NCBI GenBank assembly: GCA_963070105.1
Contig: OY718805.1
Coordinates: 558,001 to 622,000, forward strand
Direction: 5' to 3'
From: Litomosoides sigmodontis
Lineage: Eukaryota; Nematoda; Chromadorea; Rhabditida; Onchocercidae
Length of the DNA: 64,000 nt
Shown here piece by piece: positions 42,301 to 55,506 of this stretch. The first letter of the stretch is position 1. Each line of letters begins with the position of its first letter. A program made the position numbers and the translations under genes. Under the pieces are notes generated by a model, which saw nothing but the letters and a program-made list of their open reading frames with translations, was not told the origin of the DNA and ran no database searches.

Positions 42301-45300
42301 ATACCCTGAATGTTTCCAGAACCAAATGGCAAGTTTAACACAATGAAATGTTCATGAGAAGCAATAATTCGCAAGAAGTCCAACTTAATTAACATGAGGG
42401 TAGTGAATATACACAGTTCGGTGCAGCTTCTTGAAAAAAATAAGATTAAGAAGTTCATCAGTTTCCTAACATTATAAAACAAGTATTATTTTTCTAGTAA
42501 TAAATATACTATTTACTTTATGATGCTGATGAACTCAAAAGAACTGGTAACTATGCCACTAACATGCACTTACTACTTACAAAATTACTCTTGATTAATT
42601 GCCAGATGTGCACTTTTAAAAGCCTCAAGAAGGACTTTCTGGATGAACAGTAGGTTTGAAAACCAGTAATTCAGAAAACGAATTTAATTATTGAAAAAAA
42701 CCATACAAACCCTATTTTAACAGCAATTTCACGGTTAAATTCTCTAATCAGTGTCATCACAAAGGTTCGATCCATCAGTGAGAAGCAATCACGCAAGAAA
42801 TAGGCCCATGAAGTACTGATTGACTGCGACTGAAGTACACAAATTTAATTTTATCCAACACAATAATAAAAAACTTTTTTCCTTCTTTTGCTTTATTACC
42901 ACTACCGCATGAATCGCTCATGTGAGCAAATTAAGTGTATGGAGTCACCTGTCTTGGATCCTTCGCAGTTCTGTGGATCACCTCACCTACGATAGCTTGA
43001 GAAAGAGCATTTAAATCTTGAATAAATGCTTCACTAAATCGAAGCCTCCGCGGCAAATATAAACGATTTGAAACAGATAGATGTTCTGCCATCGATTTAA
43101 CCTACGAAAAGTATTATAAGTGAAAAACCCAATGAAAAAATATTGCTATTGAATATCTAATTTTGACCGGATATTATTTAATTTATGCGGTGAAGAGGAA
43201 AGATTGCACTGATCTAATCCAGTAAATAAATATAACATAACTAGCTATCCATTAAGCTTTCAATAAGAAAAGTTACCATAAGCTCAAGGAAAAACCAGGA
43301 ATTAAGGAAAGCCATTTCTCGAGCTGCACCACCACTGATCACCCATTGCAACGCTAATTCTTCATGCATTACCTGGAAAAGTCCAACATGTACGAAATAA
43401 ACCTTAAAAATAATTGAAATTCTATCACAATTTTAAAATTTCAGTGCTAGGAATCAAACTGGGAAAAACCGCACAATAAAAAACTCAGTTACAATTTCAA
43501 TTTCAAGATAATTCGTTTCGCTTATTTTCGACAAATATTTCTATGGTCTATGGTTTTAGACAACTTACATTAATTCAAGTAACTTGATATTTAGTAATTT
43601 CAAATGCCTAAGATTAACATTAATTAAGTTTTCGATCGCTTCACATGAAGCTAAACTCTGGTGTAAGATTTACGAATAACAAAAAAATGTAATAAATAAC
43701 GAAAAATAACAAGCCTTCGAAAATAATACACTTCGTTTTTCATCATTATCTTTTTTATTACTTTTTTGTTTGATTTTTGTTTTATTTCACTACTAAAAAG
43801 ATTTAAGAAAATTAATCAAAAATACATTGCATAACCTTTTTTGATGCTTTCGGTTCACAGTCACCTTCTACAGATGCTTTCATATAATTTGTTCGTTCAA
43901 ATTCCCCTTAAAAGACAAGCTTTTTGAAATAATACCAGAATAATCAAATTACTTGTTTCAAATAGAGTAAAAAGGAGTTTTCGAAATAAATGAGTTAAAA
44001 AAATCATGTTTTCCAAATTTCTAACAAAAAATATCATTAGATGCATATCTGCAAATAAAATTCAAAAATTTAGCTTCACTTACTAATAATGTCAAGCAGG
44101 CGCTTGCTTTCGGGTGAAGTAGGCATTCGTAGAGTGCCTTCTGATTTCTGCTCATTCTTACCATTGTTTGGTTGCACAAGCAAAATTTCTAGGAAAATCT
44201 TCGAAATTTCATTATGTAAATATCAAATGAGTACATTATCGGCTCCACTTACAGAATATAATGCCACTGTTAAGTAACACTGTTTACTAACCAAAAGCTG
44301 ATAACAAACCTTTAAGCGCAACTTTGTGGTAATGTATGTAAGTCGTGAGGAGCGAACTACGACCATGGGCATCGCGAAAGTTATTCAAAAGAATAGTACA
44401 TATTTTAACGAGTTGCCCAAGTACTTCAAAGCACACGACTGATACAGATACTGTAAAAGACCAACAATATTAGAAATGAATTTAAAAAACCTGAAAACTC
44501 ATTGAATTGATCGAATAACAGAAAGGTTAAGACTTCGCGTGATTCAAAGAGATGAAAATTCCAATACCAGCTACCGTAAGATCACAGTTAACAAATGCAA
44601 AGTTTTTAATGTAAAAAACAGTTTAATTAACCTCTCTCCAAAAATACAAAAACAAACCTGTATATGGAGGATTTGCAATTAGCGCCAAAAGCTTATCAAG
44701 TATAACATATAGAAAAGCAACCATTGGTTCAGGACGCGCCTTTATCACACTTCGTATTGCATCCTTTAAATCATCTTCCGATACAGGTGGATTCTTTTTA
44801 TCATTAACACTTAACGACTGGTAAGCAAGCAGAAATTTGTCCAAATGAAAATCCTGAAAATAATAGTTAGCAATGGTTTTAAAATTCAGCTTATATTTTT
44901 CGCCGTGGGAAAAACAACGAACTAATCCATATCCATAAGTAATACATCGAACCAAAGAGAAGGAACTGATTATCTGACAAATTAACAAAACGACTTAACA
45001 ATAACACCCAAATGTTAAAATACTGGAACAAGCACATCCTACCTGTGTATGAACTGTTGTAACAGCCTCAAGTTTCACATCAAAAAGAGGTTTGTGTCCT
45101 TCCAACCATCTAATATTCGGTAAATTGACATCCGGTGCGAGATACCCATAACTCTGCGGTAACTGCTCTAATGCAATAGGCAAAGTAAATTCACCAGTTT
45201 GCAATCGTCCACCTTTCAGCAACGGAATCCAAGCATATCCTATCGGTATTTTTACTTCATCGCCAACTTTGTTTGGTTTACAAGTAATGTGGAAAAAAGT

Positions 45301-48300
45301 GAACAGTATGTGATGCCCATCATTTAAGTCAATCGGTAAATTGATTTTTATTTCATCATAAAAACTGGGCGTTCTGAAATCAGAATTCACTTTTTCGTAT
45401 TATTAGTGCTAAAAAACACTATTACATCACACTTTATCTAAATCTTCAGCGTCAAATCATTGCAGTCATTCATTGAATTATTTCTTAAGTGTTGTACAAC
45501 TAATGGAAATGAACAGTAGAATGACATGTAACTTAAAGGCAATAAATTCATTTTTAAATTTTCAAAAACTACATACTTTAAATTTCCTGGCTGTTATAAC
45601 TCCAAGTTACATTAAATTCGATCATTTTCACGAAGAAAATTAGGTTAAAATTTACTAGATGAACACTTACATCTCGCATACCAATTTACTTGTTCTTGTT
45701 AATCTAGTTCTACAATAATTTACTTAAAATGTATTCGACCAATTTTACTTGTTGTGATAGGAAACAGCAGTATTGGCAGAAAAAGTAATATTTGGCCCAC
45801 TGGATTTGCCAAATACAGCATAAACTGGTTTTTCCTGGGCGTTCATCAATTCCACACGTACGGCAATGTTACGCGATGGACCAGAACGACCGGATAAGTT
45901 TACTGAGTGCGGGTATATGTAAAGCAGGTTCCTGTAGTATCAACCTTTCATCAAGGAAAAACAATCTGAGTAATATTCGCCAAATTCTATAGCTTACCTA
46001 TAGATAGCATTTACAGCATAAATTCCCTTACTCGGGAACTCTACAATTTCTTTGATGATATCTGCTGGATTGCCAGGAACAAATGGATGCGCACGAAGAA
46101 GTTCAGGTGTAAGCCGGAAAATAAATGAATCTTACAAAAAGAAAACTTGAAATAGAACTGAAATGAAATATGATAATGAAGAATATAAAATATACCAGGC
46201 AAACAGATACCTCATTAACGATTCACCACATCCACCTGATAATTCCATTTTGAAGATAACTGGAAATGTTTTCAACTTAGCTAACTTGGAACCACCTTTT
46301 CGACAATCCGCAAGCATTTTGAAGAGGTCGTCATCGGCTAGACGTTCTGCTTCCTATCAATGGTAATGAAAAATAATGAAATCCAAGCTAAAAGAAATAA
46401 TGAAGCAAAATAAGTAAGCAGTAATCAAAATAATGAAAATAAGAACCAGGTGCTCACTGAAATTCGTAAACGACCACTACAGCATGGTAATCTCAGTGGC
46501 ATTTTATCTAAGATTTGACATTATAATAGTACTGCGTGTTTTGACAGTACTTGCTCACTGTCGTAAAATAATCAGCAATGACTTCAGCAAATTGTGACCA
46601 CAAAATTTTTTAATTCTGGAATTTTTGGAACAATTTAAGAGAATATAAGAATTCAAACTCCATATTTTTTCAATATTACCTGCCTGAAGAATGAGTTAAG
46701 GCTGATTATCAGAGGTTGTAGGCTATTTAACGAAGTCAAGGGAGATCCGCCATCCTTCAGCAATGAGTCAGTTTCGAGACCTAGTCCCACTGCAGCAGTT
46801 CCATTTTGTGAGGTAGTCGAATAAATCCCCGCGAAAAGTTTACGTTTTTGCAACGGTGTACGACTTTTTTGTGGTTGCTGTGCTCCAACAAAAACGGACC
46901 CGGACGAAGTTCCGCTACCCACACGGCGAAAAGTTCCCGATGTCGAATTCGATATTCGATCTGAATGCTCCTTTATTTACAATTTAATCAAACTTAAATC
47001 ACGGAACACAAAAATCTAATTAGTGCATACAATAGCTTTGGAAACTATGACGTGCTAATAACAATGAAATTAATTAATACACCAGAATCTGAAACCTTTC
47101 AAAGATAAAACAAACTCACCCATACTGATAATACTCTCTACGTCGAAGACTGTTGTCGGTGAAGCTGGCCTCACATCTTGTGCTGCAAGTGCAACAATTT
47201 CAAAAAGTCATGGTTACTAATAGTAAAAAACAAAATTGTCTCAAAAATTTTCGGAAAAATTTATTGTTGGCATCAACTCGAGTTCGTTTGAAAGACTGGG
47301 TTGGAGAAAAATCATAACTTATTGAATAACGTACAAACCCAAAATGCCTATACTGAAAAAATTCATAATTCACAAAGAGTGTAAAAAAATACCAGCGACA
47401 GAGCTCGGAATCATTGCCATAAGTGCTTCCGTCTTATCCGGACGGTGTGGTCCATTAAGGATTTGACTCAAGTCAATGGCGAACCATCCAAATGGCATCC
47501 GGAAAGCACCAAGTCGTTCGCAATATTGCTGCGCTGTTTGCACCAACCGTTCCTTGTTTTTATCTTCCTTGAGATACGGCTCACATGCATCAGCTATTTC
47601 ACACGGTTGTAACACTTTTTCTAACTGAAAACCCAAAGAAAAAGTTAAACATAACACTTCACCGATATTTTTCTCTTGCCTACCTTAATGACAATAAATA
47701 TATCGTTGAGTGGTTGACTTATACTGAAAACCGCTTGTGTACATTTGCTTGCTTCATCCACACAATCTACGTGTTGCGAAATCATTGCACGAAACGATTC
47801 GCTATTTAAATCAAAATAAAAATTCTCTGATATCTGAAAATTCATAGTCATTTAATCTTCAGCACCAGCTCCTGATCTCTGTAATCCATAAGTGATTTAT
47901 ATACCTGTAGCGACAGCAGCATCCTGTAATAACTGCAAAGCCTCAAAATCGAATTTAGTTCCAATAACTACGATGAAGTAGGACTAAAAACTTCGATTGA
48001 TAGTATTTCTAACTTCAAATTATCAAAGAGTTTTTCAAGAGAAATAAAAAATAGTTGTTAGATGCTTGCCTTTCGCCTTTCCTTCAAATCATAAAGTGCT
48101 ACGCTACCAAAAATTGGTTCGAATGAAGGTTCGAGCTGTAACTGAAAATTTCAAAGGCATCATAAAAAATTTCTCCCAGTATTAAGATTCTCTTTGATTT
48201 CAATAACCTAATAACTATCAAACAGAAGTGTAAACACCATGAGAAGTGGTAAAACTTAGGAGTTAAGTCTCATTCCTTAGTCGCATTGTACAGGTGTCTT

Positions 48301-51300
48301 TCAACTTCCAAGAAAACAATAGCATTATATGGAGTCGTAGAAAAGAAATGGAATGAACAGCAGTTTGAAAACTAAATTAAGAAAAATAAAAGAAATTAAA
48401 ATCTCAAAAGCGCAACTACTAACCTGCAAAACTTTAACGAAAAGTTTCTGGCCCGTATGTTCGACCGGGAATGGTGCTATACTTCGACGTTCAATTATAT
48501 CAGCCTAAAGTGCTAGAAATCAGAGAATTCCCAGCTTCAAATACACTAATAAAAAGGCTAAAGCCTAAAATATTTTTACATTTTTGGATGATAACAAGCT
48601 TTGTATTAAAAGGACAATGCATCAAGAAAAGCAAAAAAACTAAATTAACTGCGTAATACAAACTTCAGGCTGAGGCGGAAGCAAGTTAATTAGTGCACTC
48701 TGTCGATGAGTTCGCCTCCGAGCCTCATTAATCTGATCAAGTTGTGAATTTGAAATACGTTGCACTACACCTGCAGGGAAACTGTTAATTTTAGTTGCAT
48801 GCATTATAATAAAAATTTAGCCAGCTTTCCTTTAAATTTAATACACAGACCTGGAACTATGGGATCACTAGCCGAAAAGCGAAGCTTGTGCGGTGCACGT
48901 AAAGAGGTATCATCACGATTTGTTCCACCCGGTGAGGAACCAGTAGTACACATCGAGTCGGACGAATAGTGTGAGCCAAATGAGTCCCGCTTTGCAATCT
49001 ATTATTATCTACTCAACGTTATATCTATTTCAAAGTTACATCACACAAAAAATTTATATGAATTCCAAATATGAAAAAAGAATTTCTAAATTAAAATAAA
49101 CTATTCAAATTATTTCAAACCAAATCAACAACTCTTCAGTATAAAGTGCATGCAACAATGCATTAAGGCTTAATTATTCTTGTATTTAATAAGTAAAATG
49201 TATGATCAATTTTGTGACCTAATATTTAGAGATGAAATGAACACATATTCAACAAATATCCAAAATAAAATTTTTGATTTCATAACTTTTTCAGCAGTAA
49301 TCTTCAACTAGTCACAATCTGCTTGATTAGGAACAAAAGCATTTTTGAAAAATATTTTACATCGTATGTTCGCTAAAGTTGATCGGTAAAAAGTAACGGC
49401 CAAGTTCTTATAAAAATAAGAATTTATAGTTAGTCGATACCACACAGTAGAAAAGTCCCATGCCTATGCTTATAAACTTGAACATCCCCTAAAAAACTAC
49501 TTCTAACATACATATGTCTATTCTTAAGATGCACAGACTCATCCACATGTTGATCATCGAAGTATGAATTGCTATAATAAACAATACTTACAATACAACG
49601 AAAGTGGCAGTTGCAAAACGATACTTAATAAACTGACATTTGAATATGACAAATGTCTATTGCATCAAACGATACCACCGTTACGTCACAAGTGTAAAAT
49701 TCTTTAAATATTAAAATAATTTAATCAAAGAATACTTCTTTCCTCTTACAATGTTCTCCCAGCTATTTCGTTGAAAACTCTTTCGGGGAATACAACTTGT
49801 GTACAGTCTCAAGCTAAATAACCAACACAGCATTACGTTGAGAGAGATTTTTCTATATAAATTACGACAATAGTCACAGATTATGGAGACTTTTTACCTG
49901 ATCCTCGCCCGATGTGCTAACGCTTCGCCCAATAGGTCGATCTAAATCCACTTCGAAAATTTGTTTTGCGGTAGTTTGGGCAATAATCGGACGTTCCATC
50001 AGTAACCGAACATATGCTTCACCGCTTGAATATTGGAAATACTTCCGCTGCACTAACGAAAAATTATCATTATATGTTTGCATTATATCTTTTACCAGCG
50101 GATCGACACTGAAAAATTATCCAATAACAAGTAGTAGAGACCAAATTCATTATGAAATCAAATTGGAAATGAAATAAAATGAAATTAGTGATATAAGAAA
50201 CAAACAGTCCTAAGCAGTAACTGAATAACACAATAACTCCCTTGAAACTCATAGTTCTGACAATTCTAAACTCCCAATTTTACTCCTTCCATTAGAAAAA
50301 AAAACAAGAAACCCTGAAAATTTTGACGGAACCGGTGATTCAACCGTAAGCTGATCCCGCTGTACCAAACGTACTTCGATATCATCAACTGGAAACTCTA
50401 TCACTCTGAAAGACACAATGGAAGAAACAGAAAAGTGGGGTGCCCCGAAAGACAGTTTAGATATTTGCAACGAAATACACTCTTTAAATCAATTTTTATA
50501 AACATATGCGGAAATTTTTTAAGTACAAACCTTCTCAAATTATTGTTACTTGAAATATGTTCGTGTGGAGAAGAGTTATTTTTTCGTTGCGATAAGATAT
50601 CTTCCACATCCAGCGGTTCAACTATTTCAATTAAATTAATCTGAAAAAAACCTTCTCTTCAAACCTATCTCACAAAAAAGAAACTGATTCTTACTTCGGT
50701 ATTAGCTTAAATACTTCTTGCCATATAATCATTATTCACACTACTTTCACTTTAATTAATAGTAGATTCCCTATGGATGAGAAGAGAAAAAGGAAGTCTT
50801 AGTCAAGATTCCTGAAAGCAATAATAACTAAAGAAAAATTTTTACTAAAAATAAACTGCTAGATACTACTACTTTTATTCATGCTGAACTAGATATTTCA
50901 TTATGATCAGTTAGTACCAAATATCTATTACCTACTATATATCTACCATATATTAGTATAGATCCCTAGATAGTCATCCCAATCTCAATGAATTCCTTAA
51001 CTTCCAAAATTTCTTGACAGAATAGAAGTCCTCATTACAAACGTTATAATTACTTTAGATATTTATGATTTCAAACAATCTTAAGTAAAAGATTAGAGGC
51101 TCTAATGTTGATCACTAGGAACTTTATTATGATACGACAAAAACTAGCCGCTTGAGAGCCACTGTCTGCTGCATCCATTTCCATGACATTTTGTGGATGC
51201 ATTAACAAACTTCCAGTCATGACATGTCGACGTACATCGGCTGCAGTCATTCTGCAAACAATAAAAGCACCAAACTTAAACTAGTATTCTTAAGACAATA

Positions 51301-51530
51301 ATTAGATTTTAAGATATGTAAGGACAATAAACGTTTTAAAATAATAAAAAAACAAAATCATAAAAATGTAGCTTAATTTTCCTTTTCAGCAAAAGCTTTT
51401 CTTAGCAAAAAAACTTAATTTTTTTAAATTGCGCTCAATATTATAGCAACAAAAGTGATAAACTCGATTTCATTTACTTGTTTCGTTTTAAAGCGAACGC
51501 CCGTTGACCACAAGCACCTTGTGATGACAT
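36320..51530 (-). CDS. DOCK7: DOCK6/7/8-family Rho GTPase exchange factor, closest to DOCK7
   Basis: About 42 exons over 15 kb. The first is 51478-51530 ([18 protein letters not shown]), joined in phase to 51251, where translation continues [13 protein letters not shown]; this matches the DOCK7 N-terminus. The second exon's end near 51130 and its join to the exon starting at about 50640 are not resolved. Landmarks: 50107-49899; 49008-48860; 47850-47690 ([12 protein letters not shown]); 47626-47395; DHR1/C2 exons 45935-45775 and 45376-45003; 43380-43275 ([13 protein letters not shown]); 42440-42240 ([14 protein letters not shown]); 41665-41520; 40530-40370; 39590-39300; DHR2 exons from 39290 to 36618; last exon 36320-36463, ending GPVTAV and stop. 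The DHR1 domain binds phosphoinositides; DHR2 catalyses GDP/GTP exchange on Rac/Cdc42-type GTPases. The C-terminus is shorter and lower in Ser/Arg than vertebrate DOCK7. Confidence 0.95.
36618..39300 (-). other. DOCK7: DOCK7 DHR2 catalytic domain exons
   Basis: Exons at about 39170-39300, 38745-38950, 38480-38625, 38195-38345, 37700-37905, 37368-37595, 36985-37192 and 36618-36780. Diagnostic runs are [49 protein letters not shown] then [78 protein letters not shown] and [20 protein letters not shown]. The last contains the loop carrying the nucleotide-sensor residue of DHR2 domains. Confidence 0.93.
45003..45935 (-). other. DOCK7: DOCK7 DHR1 (C2-like) domain exons
   Basis: Two exons translate to [20 protein letters not shown] with downstream [10 protein letters not shown], and [20 protein letters not shown] with [14 protein letters not shown] and [20 protein letters not shown]. 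These are the hallmark segments of the DOCK DHR1 domain in the DOCK6/7/8 subfamily, which binds phosphoinositide membranes. Confidence 0.92.
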
Positions 51531-51572
51531 AATGAGTAGTGCTATGCGTGCAGCATTGTAAGATTAGCCATA

Positions 51573-51585
51573 CCTAAAATAACAT
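51573..51585 (-). promoter_or_regulatory. Possible SL acceptor upstream of DOCK7 ATG
   Basis: The minus strand reads gttattttag followed by GTATGGCTAATC, 43 bp upstream of the ATG at 51530. A second acceptor (attgtttgcag) directly before the ATG at 51250 could produce a transcript starting at exon 2. Confidence 0.4.
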
Positions 51586-52687
51586 TTCGCTAAGTAAAAA
51601 TGAAGCCAATTAATCCCGTTATTCGGTGACAATGCCACATTTAACGCACTTGTTCGGTTATACTATAAGATTAGCCGTAAAGATATTTACGCAAAAACTA
51701 CTCCATGAAGATATTAAAGTAACTAGAACAAGTAAACATGAAAAGCATAGGTGAATTGGACACAACAACTAAATGTGAATATAATTGTATCAACCTAATT
51801 TAAATCTAACGATCAGATGTGAATGTGAAGCAGTTCTTTACACAAAAAAAGTTTCGCAGCAGAAGTGCCTCCGGACGAAACTCAAATAAAGAATTTTACG
51901 CACAGATCTCATCTTCAAGAAATTTAACTTGAGCTAATACGCACTAAAAATGTAATTGCTTAATTTTAGCAGGATGATTTTTTCAGAGAGAAAAAAGGAA
52001 AAAGCAATCTTACACGGTACTAACACATGTGTGGGATTTCACTATGTCTCTCTGAAATTTTGTCGAAATTCTGGAATATCTCGGGAAATTTAGGAAGAGC
52101 AAGTGTACAAACACGAAGTTATCATATGAAATATTGTCTCATCTGACTGAAGCAACAATTAAGAGAGTGGACGTGGAGGGAGGAAAACAAGACATTTTGT
52201 CATGCTCAACTGATAAATACGGAACAGTAGAGGAGAATTGCAGGAAAGGCAATTCACTTGTTTCTCATTATCCTAATGCGCTGGAAAAAGCAATGGATTG
52301 ATAAACTGCCTGACTACCATCATTCCTCCTCATTCAATTCATAGATAAGGATTTCTCTCCAAATTATTGCATTATTATTTTGTAAAAGCAACTTTTAAGT
52401 TGGGAAGCACAACACAGCGTGTCCCCCACCTTCTCCATAACTGCCAATCATTTAAACCGCAAAATCCCTCAGAAGAAGCTCGAGCTACACCACCCGACTG
52501 CTTCCTGGAGAAACGGGCAATCGAGATTGTGCCTGTTTCGTTTTCCGTTGTGTTCGAACGCGGACAACACTGCTTTCCTTGGAGGGATGGGATGACATTT
52601 GCCGCTTTTATAGCTAGCTAGCAGTGCTCTTCGGACAACAGCAACCGTTGTAACGGATAGTGATGCTTACAGAAATTAGAGCTAATG

Positions 52688-52714
52688 GCTGCTGCTGCTG
52701 CTGCTGCTGCTGCT
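52688..52714. repeat. (GCT)9 trinucleotide repeat
   Basis: Nine exact GCT units, about 1.16 kb upstream of the DOCK7 start codon. No coding context is seen on either strand. Confidence 0.95.
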
Positions 52715-52954
52715 ATTGTTCATGACTGTGCCAGTGAAGCACAAACGGTACTGATATGATGAGGAATTGAGACGAGTAGATTTCGAATTATTGTCCAGCA
52801 GCGCTAAATATCTGGATGAAGAGGGCAGGTGCAAATTTTGATAGAATTAGTGTAAAATGTTTGGGTGAGAAGAGGAAACAGCAAATGACGGTCGAACAGA
52901 TGGAGCGGTCGAACAGCTGACCAATAACCAGAAGTGAAATGAAAAAATAAGGAA

Positions 52955-53732
52955 GTGAACAAGTGCAGTATCCACACAGCTGACGATGACCAGTTGAAGG
53001 GGATGACGAAACGATTCGCTGAGCTTATCGAATCGAAGTTACTTCCGAAAGTTTCAGGTGAGAACAAAAAAAGAAAACTCGGAGTTCAATATAAACGAAA
53101 AGGAAGAGCCATGCATGTTCTCATGATCTGGTGCGGTAGGCAGTGGGAAACGAAAGATCCATGGCCAGGAATGGAAATTGTGACTCCCAACTACCGGTAA
53201 ATTTATGGATACCATTTTCGCAAAGTTCCTTTACTTCAGCGAAAAACAACATGAAAAAGTTAGGAGGAAAGGAAAGCAAAAAGCTAAAATGACTCATAAA
53301 TCTTATGACAGTTGTTCATTTTGTGACTCATCCTAATTTGTAAACTCGCATTACTCAACAATACGTTGCTTTTTTCGAATTTCCTTTAAGTTTTTCAAAA
53401 TCGTCCGTCGTCACTGCGCGTGAACTTTAACCATAAAATGTATGAACATTTTTTCTGCTGCAAGCAATGTATATATTGCTGTACACACAGCGAAATCGGC
53501 TGATGGCGTGCTTTCTCTAGTGGAGTGGAATTCACAAGGACGCGATTCTGATTTTTCCATTTTTTCAAAACACAAAATTTTTTTACGAAATTTAAATTTC
53601 CAATTTACAGGAGAGGAAAGACGAAGAAAGCATTCGCGAAGAACAGGAATATTTTTGGAATGTCACGTGCGTTTGCCACAAGTTATTTACCGTTTGTTTA
53701 CCAGTGAGGCGACATTTAGGCAAATGATTTAA
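52955..53732 (+). CDS. Weak two-exon candidate, unknown product
   Basis: An open frame ending KRFAELIESKLLPKVS closes at a good donor (TTTCAG|gtgaga, 53057). A plausible acceptor (ttccaatttacag, 53611) resumes in the same phase as GEERRRKHSRRTGIF and ends at a stop at 53732. An internal ATG (MTKRFAEL...) lies at about 53004. There is no recognisable domain, the first exon's 5' end is undefined and the composition is only weakly coding-like. Chance is quite possible. Confidence 0.22.
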
Positions 53733-55506
53733 ATAACATACTAACTACCGCTCTGATATTGATGAAAAAATTTTGCTGCTTTTTGAATTGGATAACGATC
53801 GTGCTTTGTGTTAGATTTTAACCTTTTCTACTCACTCACTCTTTTTCTTGTCGCTTTTAATCTGAGTAAAAATTCCTTTGATTTCAGTTTCACAAGTCCA
53901 CACCAATTTTTTAAATTAGATTTTTGGACTGAACTTTAGCAAAAATTTAATTGGAAAATCAAACTCCCTAAATATCTTTTTGTAAAAACTTTGAATAATT
54001 TCAGTTAGGAAAATGCACAATGTTGGTGTGGGCAAAGGAAATGTAAACACCAAATTTTAGGAACAATTTTTCTGTAAAAGACTCTGATGAAAATATGGTT
54101 TATTTTTCCAGAAAAAGAAATGCGTGGTGAATAGTGCTGGGAATTAAAGATGCATATTAAATTACGAGGAAAAAATTGCTCACGTCCGTTAGAGATACGT
54201 CTATGCATGCTACTGCCAAATCCACCTCCACTTCACTTTTTTTAGCAATTGCTTACACCTTGGCGAACCACACCCATCCCAACCGCACTCGTCTCCGGAA
54301 GCCACCCTGATAAAAACCTCTTTCTCATGTATGAGCGCACCCAATTCAGAAAACATAAATTGCAAACACTTCCCTCGACCTCTTTCTCTGCTCTGCCATT
54401 TTCAAAGCACCTCAAATGCATTTGCTTAAGACCTCAAATCAACCATACGAAATCCGGCGGTTCTGGACAGCTCACCACTCATATCCGCACTTAAGCGGTC
54501 AGAAATTCAGCTTCCCAGAAAACTGGCTCGACTGGCTATCCCAAAACCCCACTCCTGCGAAACAGCCGTCTCAGACGTTCAAATATATCATATGCGTGTG
54601 TATGTTCATACCTGTTGAGCTTTATTCTTCGATGTCATCATTGACGATTCTCAATTCGAATGCGCTGCAACAGGCAGCGAACTAGCAAAGTACCGGATGG
54701 GAAAGTTGAAGACAGCACCACTCAACTATGTCTCCTACGCGCTTGAAGTGAAAATTTCAGTGTCAATTTTGACAAAAATATCTTCGCACTCCTCTATTCT
54801 TGTCTCACTGTGGGAAGGACAAAATTAGCAGACAGTTTGCTAATCAGATATATGCTCTATGTTACAACGCATGAAGCTTGATGAAATATTAATCGCAGAC
54901 AAAAATACATTTACTGCGACTACGGATTTCTTCCTTGACCATTTCGCAAATGTAGAACATTCCAATCTTATGTAAAATTATATAACTAAATCTACATATC
55001 AAAAAAATTCTTGTATTCATACTAGTTACGCTTTAAATACCACTCTCGAAAAAAACGCAAAATGTCTTGCGGGCAATATACATTGCCCACGATATTTTTT
55101 ATATAAAATTTTTACTTCTTATCTCCTATTAATAATGCTACAGTGTAATTTTTAATTTACAAAGCTTTGAACTATTTCTAGTCACAAATTGTATAAATTA
55201 ACGTGTTTACACTGATCTGTAATGTACGAGATTAGAAAAAAATACTGCATTTCGCCGAATATTTTTATTTCGGGATGATCAAAACAAAACAGTGTCTCCA
55301 AACAACCGAAGTAGTACATCTGAGATTAAAAGGTAAAGCATCTGTCCTTTCGCTGCCCTTGATGACAATTTTAACAAGGAATATTTTATGAAAAAGTAAA
55401 AATATGGTACGGGTCAAGTGTCAAGGTTTACTTCACCGATATAAGACAAATCCGAATTTTCAGTTTTTCTTTACCATTCAGTCGCTTACCGAAAACCAGA
55501 CAGTTC

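Larger units (their letters stand above)
51586..55506. other. Region upstream of DOCK7, mostly without genes
   Basis: No well-supported gene. It probably contains the DOCK7 promoter and the SNRPA1 3' flank. Notable content: the CTG repeat at 52688-52714, the two-exon candidate at 52955-53732 (plus), and a short hairpin gggcaat/attgccc at about 55071-55091. Open frames at 52367-52621 and 54249-54685 (plus) lack start codons with context and splice signals. Confidence 0.45.
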
